Assembly: GCA_035532475.1 (NCBI GenBank)
Contig: DATKQY010000043.1
Coordinates: 1 to 30,206 of the forward strand
Length of the DNA stretch: 30,206 nt
Reading direction: 5' to 3'
DNA from: DATKQY01 sp035532475
Lineage (GTDB): Bacteria; Actinomycetota; Acidimicrobiia; Acidimicrobiales; Bog-793
Numbering within the stretch: the first letter of the stretch is position 1; each line of letters begins with the position of its first letter. Under the pieces are notes generated by a model. It was not told the origin of the DNA, did not search any database, and saw nothing but the letters and a program-made list of their open reading frames with translations. Positions 8,582-15,751 of this stretch are shown here, piece by piece. Both the position numbers and the translations under genes were made by a program.

Positions 8582-9604
8582 TCACGCGCCGCCGGACGCG
8601 ACGCCGAGCGCGGCGCGGCGTTCGGCCACGAGCTGGCGGAGCTCGGCGGCGATGGCCGCCGGCGTCAGCCCGTACCACTCCTGCAAGGCGGCGGGCACGC
8701 CGACGGCGAGCTCCTCGTCCGGCAACCCGTGGATCCGCAGCGACGCCGCCACCGCGTTGCGACCGAGGACCTCGGCGACCGTCGCGCCGAGCCCGCCGGT
8801 GACGCTGTGCTCCTCCACCGTGAGGATCGCCCCCGTCTCGGCTGCCGCCCGGAGGACCGCCTCGTCGTCGAAGGGCTTGAGGTACGCGGCGTCGAGGACG
8901 CCGACGCTCAGCCCCTCGGGCTCGAGCAGCTCAGCGGCGGCCAGGCCGAGCGGGACGCCCACCCCGGTGCCGATCACCGTGGCGTCGGTGCCGGCGCGCA
9001 CGGGAACGAAGCGGCCGCGCTCGAACCGGGGAGGCTCGGGGTACAGCTCGCGGTCGAGCCCCTCGGAGATGCGGAAGTAGATGGGCCCTGGATGGTCGAT
9101 CGTGGACCGGACCAGAGCGACGAAGGCATTGTCGCTCGAGGGAGCGACGACCGTCAGGTTGGTGATCGACCGGGCGATCGCGATGTCCTCCACCGCATGG
9201 TGGCTCGGCCCGAAAAAGCCCATCGCCAGGCCCGAGAGCCGTGCGACGAACCGGACGGGGAGCTCGTTGTAGGCGAGGTCGGTGCGGATCTGCTCGGCGC
9301 ACTTGATCGCCCCGAATGGCCCCATCGACAAGACGAAGGGGACGAAGCCGGACGCCGCGAGCCCCGCCGCGACCGACACCGTGTTCGTCTCGGCGATCCC
9401 GAGCTCGACGTAGCGCTCGGGGCGCAGCTCGCGCAGCTTGGCGACGACGGCGCCCATGTCGGCGGAGAGGACGACGACGTCGTCGCGCTCGCTGACGAGA
9501 CGGGCCAGCTCGTCGCCGACGATGTTGGGGCCGCGCGGGCCCGGGCCGGCCTGCTCGTCCTCCTCGACGAAGACGTTCTCCATCTGTGGTGTGGCGTCGG
9601 TCAC
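8582..9604 (-). CDS. Transketolase, C-terminal subunit (pyrimidine/PYR and C-terminal domains)
   Basis: This 340-aa protein is the second half of a two-protein transketolase. It carries the PYR domain (DVVVLSADMGAVV, YVELGIAETNTVSVAAGLA with the Glu that activates thiamine diphosphate) and the C-terminal transketolase domain (PFDDEAVLRAAAETGAILTVEEHSVTGGLG). The GTG at 9604 overlaps the stop of the N-terminal subunit as GTGA, so translation is coupled; ATG 9583 is an alternative start. Split transketolases are used for ordinary pentose phosphates and also for special sugars such as apulose 4-phosphate or sulfo-sugars. Here the neighbouring dehydrogenases suggest a dedicated pathway, but the donor sugar cannot be identified. 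Confidence 0.9.
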   Translation of the reverse strand: MTDATPQMENVFVEEDEQAGPGPRGPNIVGDELARLVSERDDVVVLSADMGAVVAKLRELRPERYVELGIAETNTVSVAAGLAASGFVPFVLSMGPFGAIKCAEQIRTDLAYNELPVRFVARLSGLAMGFFGPSHHAVEDIAIARSITNLTVVAPSSDNAFVALVRSTIDHPGPIYFRISEGLDRELYPEPPRFERGRFVPVRAGTDATVIGTGVGVPLGLAAAELLEPEGLSVGVLDAAYLKPFDDEAVLRAAAETGAILTVEEHSVTGGLGATVAEVLGRNAVAASLRIHGLPDEELAVGVPAALQEWYGLTPAAIAAELRQLVAERRAALGVASGGA

Positions 9605-10482
9605 GGCAGCCGTGCCTCGATCTCGCGCACCACCTGGTCGCGCTGGACGGGCGCGAGCAGGCCGAGGTGCCACGCCTGGGGCGACTCCTCCATCATCTTC
9701 GAGCCCTTCCCTTTCATGGTCCGAGCGACGATGCAGACCGGCCGGTCCGAGCCCGGGTCCGGCAGCGCGTCGAAGGTCCTCGAGAGCGCCTCGACGTCGT
9801 GGCCGTCGACCTCCTGCGCCGTCCAGCCGAACGCCTCGAAGCGCGACGCGAGGGGCTCGATGTTCATCGCCTTGGAGGTCGGTCCTCCCCCGGAGAAGCC
9901 GTTGGCGTCGACGATGGCGACCAGGTTGCCGAGCCCGTAGTGGGAGGCGGACATGATGGCCTCCCAGACCTGGCCCTCTTGGAGCTCGCCGTCGCCGGTG
10001 AGCACGAAGGTCCGGTAGTCGCGACCGTGCAGGCGGCCGGCGAGCGCGATGCCCACCCCGACGGAGAGGTTGTGGCCGAGGGAGCCCGAGCTGAAGTCGA
10101 TCCCGGGCGCCGTGCGCATGTTCGGGTGGTCGCTGAGGGGCGAGCCGATCTGGCCGAAGCTCTCCATGTACGACGCCGGGAAGTACCCGAGGTCGGCGAG
10201 CACCGGCCACAGGCCCGTCGCCACGTGGCCTTTGCCGAGGAGGAAGCGGTCCCGGTCGCCCCAGCCCGGGTCGTTCGGGTTGAGCCGGAGCGCGCGGTAG
10301 TAGAGGACCGAGAAGAGCTCGGCGCAGGAGAACGTGCTCGAGTAGTGACCGAGGCCCGCCCGATCGATCAGCTGGACCGTCTGGAGCCGGATCCAGTCGG
10401 CGCGACGCGCGAGCTCCTCGGGCGTCGCCTCGCGGCCCCGCTCGAGCACCGCCGTCTTGCCGTCCGCCGAGAGCGCGGTCAT
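9601..10482 (-). CDS. Transketolase, N-terminal subunit (thiamine-diphosphate-binding PP domain)
   Basis: This 293-aa protein holds the PP domain of a split transketolase. The thiamine diphosphate/metal motif begins GDGE at 163-166 and ends with VDANGF (Asn194), and the phosphate-contacting KGHVATG and GSLGHNLSVGVG segments are present. The ATG at 10482 is chosen because AGGGGG lies about eight bases upstream; readings further 5' (to 10674) look non-coding. It is the first gene of the long minus-strand array and overlaps its partner subunit by four bases. A full transketolase needs both chains, and both look intact. Confidence 0.92.
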   Translation of the reverse strand: MTALSADGKTAVLERGREATPEELARRADWIRLQTVQLIDRAGLGHYSSTFSCAELFSVLYYRALRLNPNDPGWGDRDRFLLGKGHVATGLWPVLADLGYFPASYMESFGQIGSPLSDHPNMRTAPGIDFSSGSLGHNLSVGVGIALAGRLHGRDYRTFVLTGDGELQEGQVWEAIMSASHYGLGNLVAIVDANGFSGGGPTSKAMNIEPLASRFEAFGWTAQEVDGHDVEALSRTFDALPDPGSDRPVCIVARTMKGKGSKMMEESPQAWHLGLLAPVQRDQVVREIEARLP

Positions 10483-10878
10483 GCACGAACCCCCTGTCCT
10501 CGTGGTCGGCGTCGCGGGGGTCCGCGCCGCCAGATGCGCCGGGGCGGAGCGTACCGCGGACGCGCTCGGGTGAGTCCGGCCGCGTTGCGGATCGGCCAGC
10601 CGGCTACACGCTCGGGGGAGGTGTCGGCTGAGGTAGTGGGCCAGTTGCTGAGACCAACCCACTCCCGAATGCATGCACCTGAGATACTGTTGGTATGTTG
10701 CTCGATGGGTCGTCGCGCCGGCGTCCGCCTGCCCGCCCGCACCGCGTCGCGCCCGGCTCGGCGCGCGTCGTCACCCACCCCGGTGCCGGCGGGATGCCGT
10801 GGGTACACTGCCTGTCGAGGACACCACGTCGTAGCTGTGCCACGAGCGACCCTCACATCGGTCGAGGAGGATGGACCC
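10483..10878. other. Divergent promoter region between the transketolase operon and a GntR gene
   Basis: This 396-bp gene-free stretch separates the transketolase operon (-) from the GntR gene (+) and must hold both promoters. I see no strong -35/-10 pair on either strand. TACACT at 10804-10809 (+) could be a -10 for the regulator. An AT-richer patch at about 10670-10700 contains the inverted repeat listed separately. No coding sequence or RNA gene is apparent. Confidence 0.6.
10684..10696. promoter_or_regulatory. Candidate operator, inverted repeat ATAC-N5-GTAT
   Basis: ATAC (10684-10687) and GTAT (10693-10696) form a small dyad around TGTTG. It lies between divergent genes, one of which encodes a GntR regulator, and in the least GC-rich part of the intergenic region. 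The repeat is short and does not match the FadR-type t.GT-N3-AC.a pattern, so the call rests mainly on position. Confidence 0.25.
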
Positions 10879-11625
10879 GTGTCAGCACCAGGAACGGACG
10901 ACGGCGCCTTCACCTCGAGCGGGGCCTACTGCGCGGCTCCCTCGGTGCAGCTCTTCCCCGCGCGCGATGACGACAGCAGCGTCGTAGAGGTCGTCTACCA
11001 GCAACTCCGCGAGCAGATCCTCTCCGGACAGCTCGCCCCCGGCGAGGCCCTGTCCGAGTACCGCCTCGCGAGCGCCCTCGGCGCCAGCAGGACGCCGGTG
11101 CGCGAGGCGCTCCGCCGCCTCGAGTCGGTGGGCCTGGTGCGCAGCCTCCCCCACCACGGGGTGTTCGTCCGCGAGCTCGGCATCCGCGACGTCATCGAGA
11201 TCTTCGAGCTGCGCGAGCAGCTCGAGAGCCTCGCCGCGCGCCGAGCCGTCGAGCACCACCACGTGACCCCCGAGCTCGTCGACGAGCTCGAGCAGCGCCA
11301 GCGGGAGGCTCTGCAGCTGATCCGCGAGGGGAAGCTCCGGGAGTCGTTCCCGGTGGCGAACCCGATCCATGACCGGATCATCGGCTTCGCCGACAACGCC
11401 CGCCTCGTGAACGTGCTCGGCCAGCTCGCCGAGCAGATCCAGCTCCTCGGCATGGTCGGGCTGCGCTCGGCCGGCAGGGCGGAGCAGGTCATCGACGAGC
11501 ACCTGAAGCTCATCGACGCCCTTCGCCGCAACGATGCCGACGGCGCGGAGGCGGCGATGCGCGAGCACCTGGGCAACGAGGGCAAGGTGCTCGCCCGGGC
11601 ACTGCTGCCCGCTTCCCTCGCGTAG
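10879..11625 (+). CDS. GntR family transcriptional regulator (FCD domain)
   Basis: This is a 248-aa GntR/FCD regulator. The winged helix at about residues 35-100 includes EYRLASALGASRTPVREA and RSLPHHGVFV, and the FCD helices follow with EIFELREQLESLAA and VIDEHLKLIDAL. The GTG start at 10879 has a good GAGGAGG at 10864-10870. It is transcribed away from the transketolase operon, the usual layout for a regulator that controls a divergent catabolic operon and itself. The effector is unknown but FCD domains commonly bind carboxylic acids. It converges on another GntR gene, with a very GC-rich gap of 132 bp. Confidence 0.9.
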   Translation: MSAPGTDDGAFTSSGAYCAAPSVQLFPARDDDSSVVEVVYQQLREQILSGQLAPGEALSEYRLASALGASRTPVREALRRLESVGLVRSLPHHGVFVRELGIRDVIEIFELREQLESLAARRAVEHHHVTPELVDELEQRQREALQLIREGKLRESFPVANPIHDRIIGFADNARLVNVLGQLAEQIQLLGMVGLRSAGRAEQVIDEHLKLIDALRRNDADGAEAAMREHLGNEGKVLARALLPASLA

Positions 11626-11757
11626 GGCGCGCCGGGCGCGATCGCCCGCGATGGCGCCAGTCGTGGCACGCCCGTCGACCTCCGGCGCCGGTCCGGCCCA
11701 GCCGGGCGCCGCCACCGCACGTGACCCGCGGCGCGCCTCGGCGCCCGGCGCCGGCCC

Positions 11758-12450
11758 TCAGCGGATCGACTGGTCATCCATCGCACGCAACGCCGCCACC
11801 ACGCTGACGAGATGGGCTCGCATGGCGCGCTCGGCCCCGTCCCGATCGCGCGCCACCAGCGCGGCGACGACCGCCCGGTGCTCGCAGAGGGAGACCGCTG
11901 TCCGGCCGGGCGCGAGCGCGAGCCGGAACTGGAGTCGCACGCTCTGGTTGCGCAGGCGCTCGACGATGCGCGACGCCGTTGGATGGCGGCTGATCTCGCG
12001 GATGCGGTGGTGCAGGCGCTGATTGAGCTCGGAGTAGAGCATCAGGTCACCGTTCGCCTGGGCCGCCTCCATCTGAGCGAGCACCGCCCGCAGCTCGTCG
12101 GCCTCGGCATCGGTGATGCGCTCGGCGGCCTTCGCGGCGCACAGGCCCTCCATGGCCATGCGCACCTCGGAGATCTCGATCGCCTCGTCGCGCGTGATCG
12201 CGCGGACGCGCGCGCCGCGATTGGCCTCACGCTCGACGAGCCCCTCGCCCGCCAGCTCCATCAGCGCCGCGCGCACCGCCCCACGGCTGACTTCGAAGTG
12301 CTGGGCGAGGTCGCTCTCGACGAGCCGCTCGTTCGGCGAGTAGTCGCCGCGCACGATCGCATCCCGGATCAGCCCGAGGAGGTCGAGCGCCGCCCCGGCG
12401 CCCGGTGCACCCGGCCCCGAGGCACGTGCCCGGGCGGCCGTGCCCGTCAT
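11758..12450 (-). CDS. GntR family transcriptional regulator (FCD domain)
   Basis: This 230-aa FCD-type GntR protein has its helix-turn-helix at ESDLAQHFEVSRGAVRAAL and wing around EREANRGARV, followed by FCD helices (EISEVRMAMEGLCAAKA, LNQRLHHRIREIS, CEHRAVVAALVARD). The two-His pattern in NQRLHHRI and CEHRAV matches the metal/acid-binding FCD core. The ATG at 12450 is preferred over GTG 12459 because GAGGTG lies about six bases upstream. It is the last gene of the minus-strand group that starts with the Rieske oxygenase and probably regulates that group; this is inference from position. Confidence 0.88.
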   Translation of the reverse strand: MTGTAARARASGPGAPGAGAALDLLGLIRDAIVRGDYSPNERLVESDLAQHFEVSRGAVRAALMELAGEGLVEREANRGARVRAITRDEAIEISEVRMAMEGLCAAKAAERITDAEADELRAVLAQMEAAQANGDLMLYSELNQRLHHRIREISRHPTASRIVERLRNQSVRLQFRLALAPGRTAVSLCEHRAVVAALVARDRDGAERAMRAHLVSVVAALRAMDDQSIR

Positions 12451-12510
12451 CTCGCGCACCTCGCGTCGGCCTTCGTCCCCACCCTGCCCCGCATGCGTCC
12501 CCTCCCCGCC

Positions 12511-12527
12511 CGGGCGCTGATCGCCCG
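12511..12527 (-). terminator. Hairpin immediately after the hydrolase stop
   Basis: CGGGCG (12511-12516) and CGCCCG (12522-12527) pair around a five-base loop directly after the stop codon of the alpha/beta hydrolase on the minus strand. There is no T-run, so it may only attenuate or protect the transcript, because the GntR gene continues downstream. Confidence 0.3.
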
Positions 12528-13292
12528 CTACCCCCCGCCGGACCCGTCACGGGCCACGCCGGCCCCGTCACGGCCACGATTGTCGACGGCCGCGACCGCC
12601 GAGACAAGCATCTCCGCCAGCTCGTCCGGCGCCGTGGCGAACGCCTCGTGGTCGCGTTCGATCTCCAGCACCGGCCACCCGCGCGCGCGGGCCTTCGCGG
12701 CCTGCGGCCGGAACACCGCCGCCCATCCCGTGCACAGCACGTACGCGGCGGGCACGGCGGTCAGGTCGCCCGTGAGGTGCACGGGCTCCTCATACGAGCG
12801 GAACGGGTGCGGGACGAGCCGGCCCATCAGCCACCGCTCCGCTTCCTCGTCGACCACCCCGAGCGCCTTCAGCGAGCGAGGTGGGATCTTCCACCCCTCG
12901 CCGTCCTCCGCGGCGAGCCTGCGCATCGTGTCGGCGATCTCGCCGGGGAGGAGCTTCAGCGCGTAGTCGCCCTCGTCGGGAAGGAAGGCGTCGAGGTAGA
13001 CGAGCTGGCGCAACCTGTCGCGCACCCGCCCCGCGGCGCCGCTGATGACGAGCCCCGCGTAGCTGTGTCCCACGAGGACGACGTCGCTCGCGTCCTCGAA
13101 CTCGAGCGTCGCGACGAGGTCCTCGACGTGGGAGCGCAGGCCGATGTCGGGGGTGAGCAGGTGGGAGCGGTCGCCGAGCCCGGTGAGGGTCGGCGTCAGC
13201 ACCTCGTGGCCCGCGCGCCGCAGGCGGGTGGCGACGCGCTGCCAGCACCATCCACCGTGCCAGGCGCCGTGGACGAGCACGAAGGTCGCCAT
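12528..13292 (-). CDS. Alpha/beta hydrolase (esterase family)
   Basis: This 254-aa alpha/beta hydrolase has the oxyanion-hole segment LVHGAWHGGWCW at about 6-17 and the nucleophile elbow GHSYAG with Ser77. YLDAFLP at about 107 and ERDHEAF near the C-terminus supply the probable catalytic histidine region. The family (salicylate esterase/hydroxynitrile lyase-like and bacterial relatives) hydrolyses small esters or cleaves C-C or C-N bonds, and the reaction here is unknown. It has no signal peptide, so it should be cytosolic. It lies 61 bp downstream of the Rieske gene and is probably co-transcribed. The last 20 or so residues (NRGRDGAGVARDGSGGG) look like a low-complexity tail. I saw no strong ribosome site. 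Confidence 0.85.
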   Translation of the reverse strand: MATFVLVHGAWHGGWCWQRVATRLRRAGHEVLTPTLTGLGDRSHLLTPDIGLRSHVEDLVATLEFEDASDVVLVGHSYAGLVISGAAGRVRDRLRQLVYLDAFLPDEGDYALKLLPGEIADTMRRLAAEDGEGWKIPPRSLKALGVVDEEAERWLMGRLVPHPFRSYEEPVHLTGDLTAVPAAYVLCTGWAAVFRPQAAKARARGWPVLEIERDHEAFATAPDELAEMLVSAVAAVDNRGRDGAGVARDGSGGG

Positions 13293-13353
13293 GCTCAGCG
13301 CTGCGCGCCGGCGCCGCGGCGCGCTGGCGCCCGACGAGCGCCCGGGGCCTGGC

Positions 13354-14621
13354 TCACCGGCCGCTCCGCGCCCGCTCGACGGCGACGTTGCCGGGGACGA
13401 GCTCCTGCCAGCGGGTCTCCGCAGGCACGACCGCCGCGGCGGCCTCGATCCTGGTGGTGTCCACCGGCCGGTCGAGGCCGATCGGCTCGCCGCCCTCGCC
13501 GACGCGGCGAGCCGAGTCGATGAGGAGGCGGCGCATCCGCAAGATGGCGAGGTCCGCCGGCACGACGTGCTCGCGTGAGCGGTCGACGATCGGTCCCATC
13601 GAACGCTGCACCGCGCTGTCCTGGACGATCAGGCCGATGAAGCCGGTGCTGCTCGTGCCTGCCGACATCGCCCCGCGGTCCTGCGCCGGCAGGCGGAGCC
13701 GGCGGTCCTCGCCCCACACGCCCGGCCGGTCGAGGCCCTGGAGGGCGAGGAAGGTCTCCCGCTCTGGCGGGACCTCCGGGTCCCAGGCGATGACGTACAA
13801 CGCCGTCTCGACGTCGTTCATCGGCACGAACAGCGAAACGGGGCTTCCCGGCGGGACCCAGGGAGGAACGGCATCACGAACGGCGTCACCCGCACGTAGC
13901 GCAGGTCCGGCTCGCCGCCGGCACTCCGCCGCACCGCGGCGTAGTGGAAGCCGAAGTCGGTGTTCTCCACCTCGATCCTCGGCGCGTCGTCCTCGGTCGG
14001 GAACCGGTCGCGACCCTGCGCCGTCGTCTCGTAAGCGCCGCCACGGGCGGCGTCCATCTCGTCGTGGTGGAGGATCCCGACGTGCGAGGAGTCGATGACC
14101 CCCTCGATCTGCTGGACGAAGTTGCAGTCGAGGACGACCTTGATCGGGACCCGGTGGTCGTCGGCGACCGCCATCCAGTTGTACTCCGGGAACGGGGGCT
14201 CCTTCTCGGCCGGCCCGAGGTAGACCCAGACCAGGCCACCGGCTTCGCGAACCGGATAGGCGGGAGCCTTGACCCGCTCCTTGAACTTCGAGTCGGTCAG
14301 GTTCGGCGTCTCCTGGATCGTGCCGTCCACTGCGAACTTCCAGCCGTGGTAGAGGCAGCGGATGCCGCAGTCCTCGACGCGGCCGAGGGCGAGGGACGCT
14401 CCACGGTGCGTGCAGAGCTCGTCGAGCACGCCGACCGCGCCGGAGGAGTCGCGAAAGGCCACGAGCCGCTCGCCGAAGAGCTCGAGGGCGACCGGGGGGC
14501 AGTCCGGCCCGGGAAGCTCCTCGGACAGGCAGGCCGGCGACCAGTAGCGGCGCAGCATCGTGCCCATCGGCTTCCCGGGGCCCACGCGGCAGAGGTAGTC
14601 GTTCTCCTCGCTGGTGAGCAT
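13354..14621 (-). pseudogene. Rieske 2Fe-2S aromatic oxygenase (phthalate 4,5-dioxygenase-like), frameshifted
   Basis: The protein begins MLTSEENDYLCRVGPGKPMG. Its Rieske cluster residues are Cys70/His72 and Cys89/His92 (CTHRGAS, CLYHGWKF), and the mononuclear iron motif is Asp177, His180, His185 (DSSHVGILHH). This is the oxygenase family of phthalate 4,5-dioxygenase and aryl O-demethylases. After VTPFVMPFLP the frame is lost: one base appears missing at about 13858-13864. As written, translation ends at 13818 after 267 aa. The next frame continues a clear family C-terminus (SLFVPMNDVETALYVIAWDP, IVQDSAVQRSMGPIVDRSREH) to 13354. The start has GGAGGAAGG upstream. Both halves are well conserved, so it is either a recent mutation or a sequencing error. 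A reductase partner is not visible nearby. Confidence 0.85.
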
Positions 14622-14945
14622 CGTGGACCTTCCTCCGCTTGGTCATCGGGTGCGCGCCACCGTTGCGGCCGCGGCGCGAGACGAGGTGGCGCAGAGCGGT
14701 GCTGGCGTGCACGGACGCCCCGCTTTCCCGGCGCACGCTGCGCCGGGATCACCTCTACACCCCGGTGGCCCCCTTCGGACGCAACCGAGTGTAGGAAATT
14801 GCAAACAGGACTGTCAACATTCTACGCGCGCCCACGGGTGGCACCGGGGGGGCGCCTCCCGAGCGTGCCGGGGCGCGGGCCGCCGTCGCCCGGCCGACGA
14901 AGGGCGAGGTGGCCCGCTGACACCGCCCCGGATAGCGTGACGCCG
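14622..14945. other. Divergent promoter region between Rieske and SDR genes
   Basis: This 324-bp gene-free stretch contains a strong minus-strand promoter (listed separately) within an unusually AT-rich patch at about 14785-14825. No clear plus-strand promoter or ribosome site for the SDR gene is visible apart from GGAT close to its ATG. Confidence 0.6.
14788..14817 (-). promoter_or_regulatory. Sigma70-like promoter for the Rieske group
   Basis: On the minus strand TTGACA (14817-14812) is followed by 18 bases and TACACT (14793-14788). The -35 is a perfect consensus and the region is AT-rich within very GC-rich surroundings. It predicts a leader of about 160 bases before the ATG at 14621. Confidence 0.6.
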
Positions 14946-15713
14946 ATGTCGGACCGGACCGGGCTGCTCGAGGACAAGGTCACGATGATCACGGGTGCGA
15001 GCTCCGGCATCGGCGCCGCCGCGGCGCGCCTGTTCGCCCGGGAGGGTGCGCTCGTGGTGCTGGCCGCGCGGCGGGGCGAGCGGCTAGAGGCACTCGCGTC
15101 CGAGCTCGCCGCCGCAGGCCACGACGCCGAGACCGTCGTCGCCGACGTGTCCTCCCTCGCCGAGGTCCGCTCCGTCGTCGAGCGCGCCCTGTCGGTGCAC
15201 GGACGGCTCGACTGCGCCTTCAACAACGCCGGCGTCACCTACCTCGGGGGCTGCGCGATCGGGGACTCCGATGAGGCGGACGTGATCCGCCTCATCGACA
15301 TCAACCTCGTCGGCGTCTGGCGCTGCATCGCCACCGAGGTCCACGCGATGCGCCGCAACGGTGGCGGGTCGATCGTCAACACGAGCAGCATCGGCGGGTT
15401 CAGGGCCGGCCCGCGGCTCGGGCCGTACCCGGCGAGCAAGCACGGCGTCATCGGGCTCACGCTCCAAGCGGCCGTCGACCACGGCGCGGAGGGCATCCGC
15501 GTCAACTGCGTCGCGCCGGGCGGCACGCTGACCGAGATGATCGACCACTGGTCGACGGCGCTGCCGGGCGTGCACGACATGCTCGGGCACAACCCGCTCG
15601 GCCGGGCCGCCCAACCGGAGGAGATCGCCGAGGCGGCCTGCTGGCTGCTCAGCGACCGAGCGTCGTACGTCACCGGCACCGTGCTCACCGCCGACGGGGG
15701 GGCCCTTGCCTGA
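14946..15713 (+). CDS. SDR family oxidoreductase
   Basis: This 255-aa classical SDR has TGASSGIG at 16-23, NNAG at 93-96, catalytic Ser148, Tyr161 and Lys165, and ASYVTGTVLTADGG at the C-terminus. An Arg pair after beta strand 2 (LAARRGERLE, about 39-48) suggests NADP preference, unlike the SDR at 5775. It diverges from the Rieske oxygenase gene and may share regulation with it. It lies 38 bp before the exported hydrolase gene on the same strand, though the two products have no obvious joint function. The substrate is unknown. Confidence 0.9.
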   Translation: MSDRTGLLEDKVTMITGASSGIGAAAARLFAREGALVVLAARRGERLEALASELAAAGHDAETVVADVSSLAEVRSVVERALSVHGRLDCAFNNAGVTYLGGCAIGDSDEADVIRLIDINLVGVWRCIATEVHAMRRNGGGSIVNTSSIGGFRAGPRLGPYPASKHGVIGLTLQAAVDHGAEGIRVNCVAPGGTLTEMIDHWSTALPGVHDMLGHNPLGRAAQPEEIAEAACWLLSDRASYVTGTVLTADGGALA

Positions 15714-15751
15714 ACGCCGGGTCGCCGCGGCGGGCAGGTGAGGTCGTCACG

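Noticed and set aside
13855..13866. Programmed ribosomal frameshift in the Rieske gene
   Set aside because: No X-XXY-YYZ slippery heptamer or downstream stimulatory hairpin is evident; a lost base is simpler.
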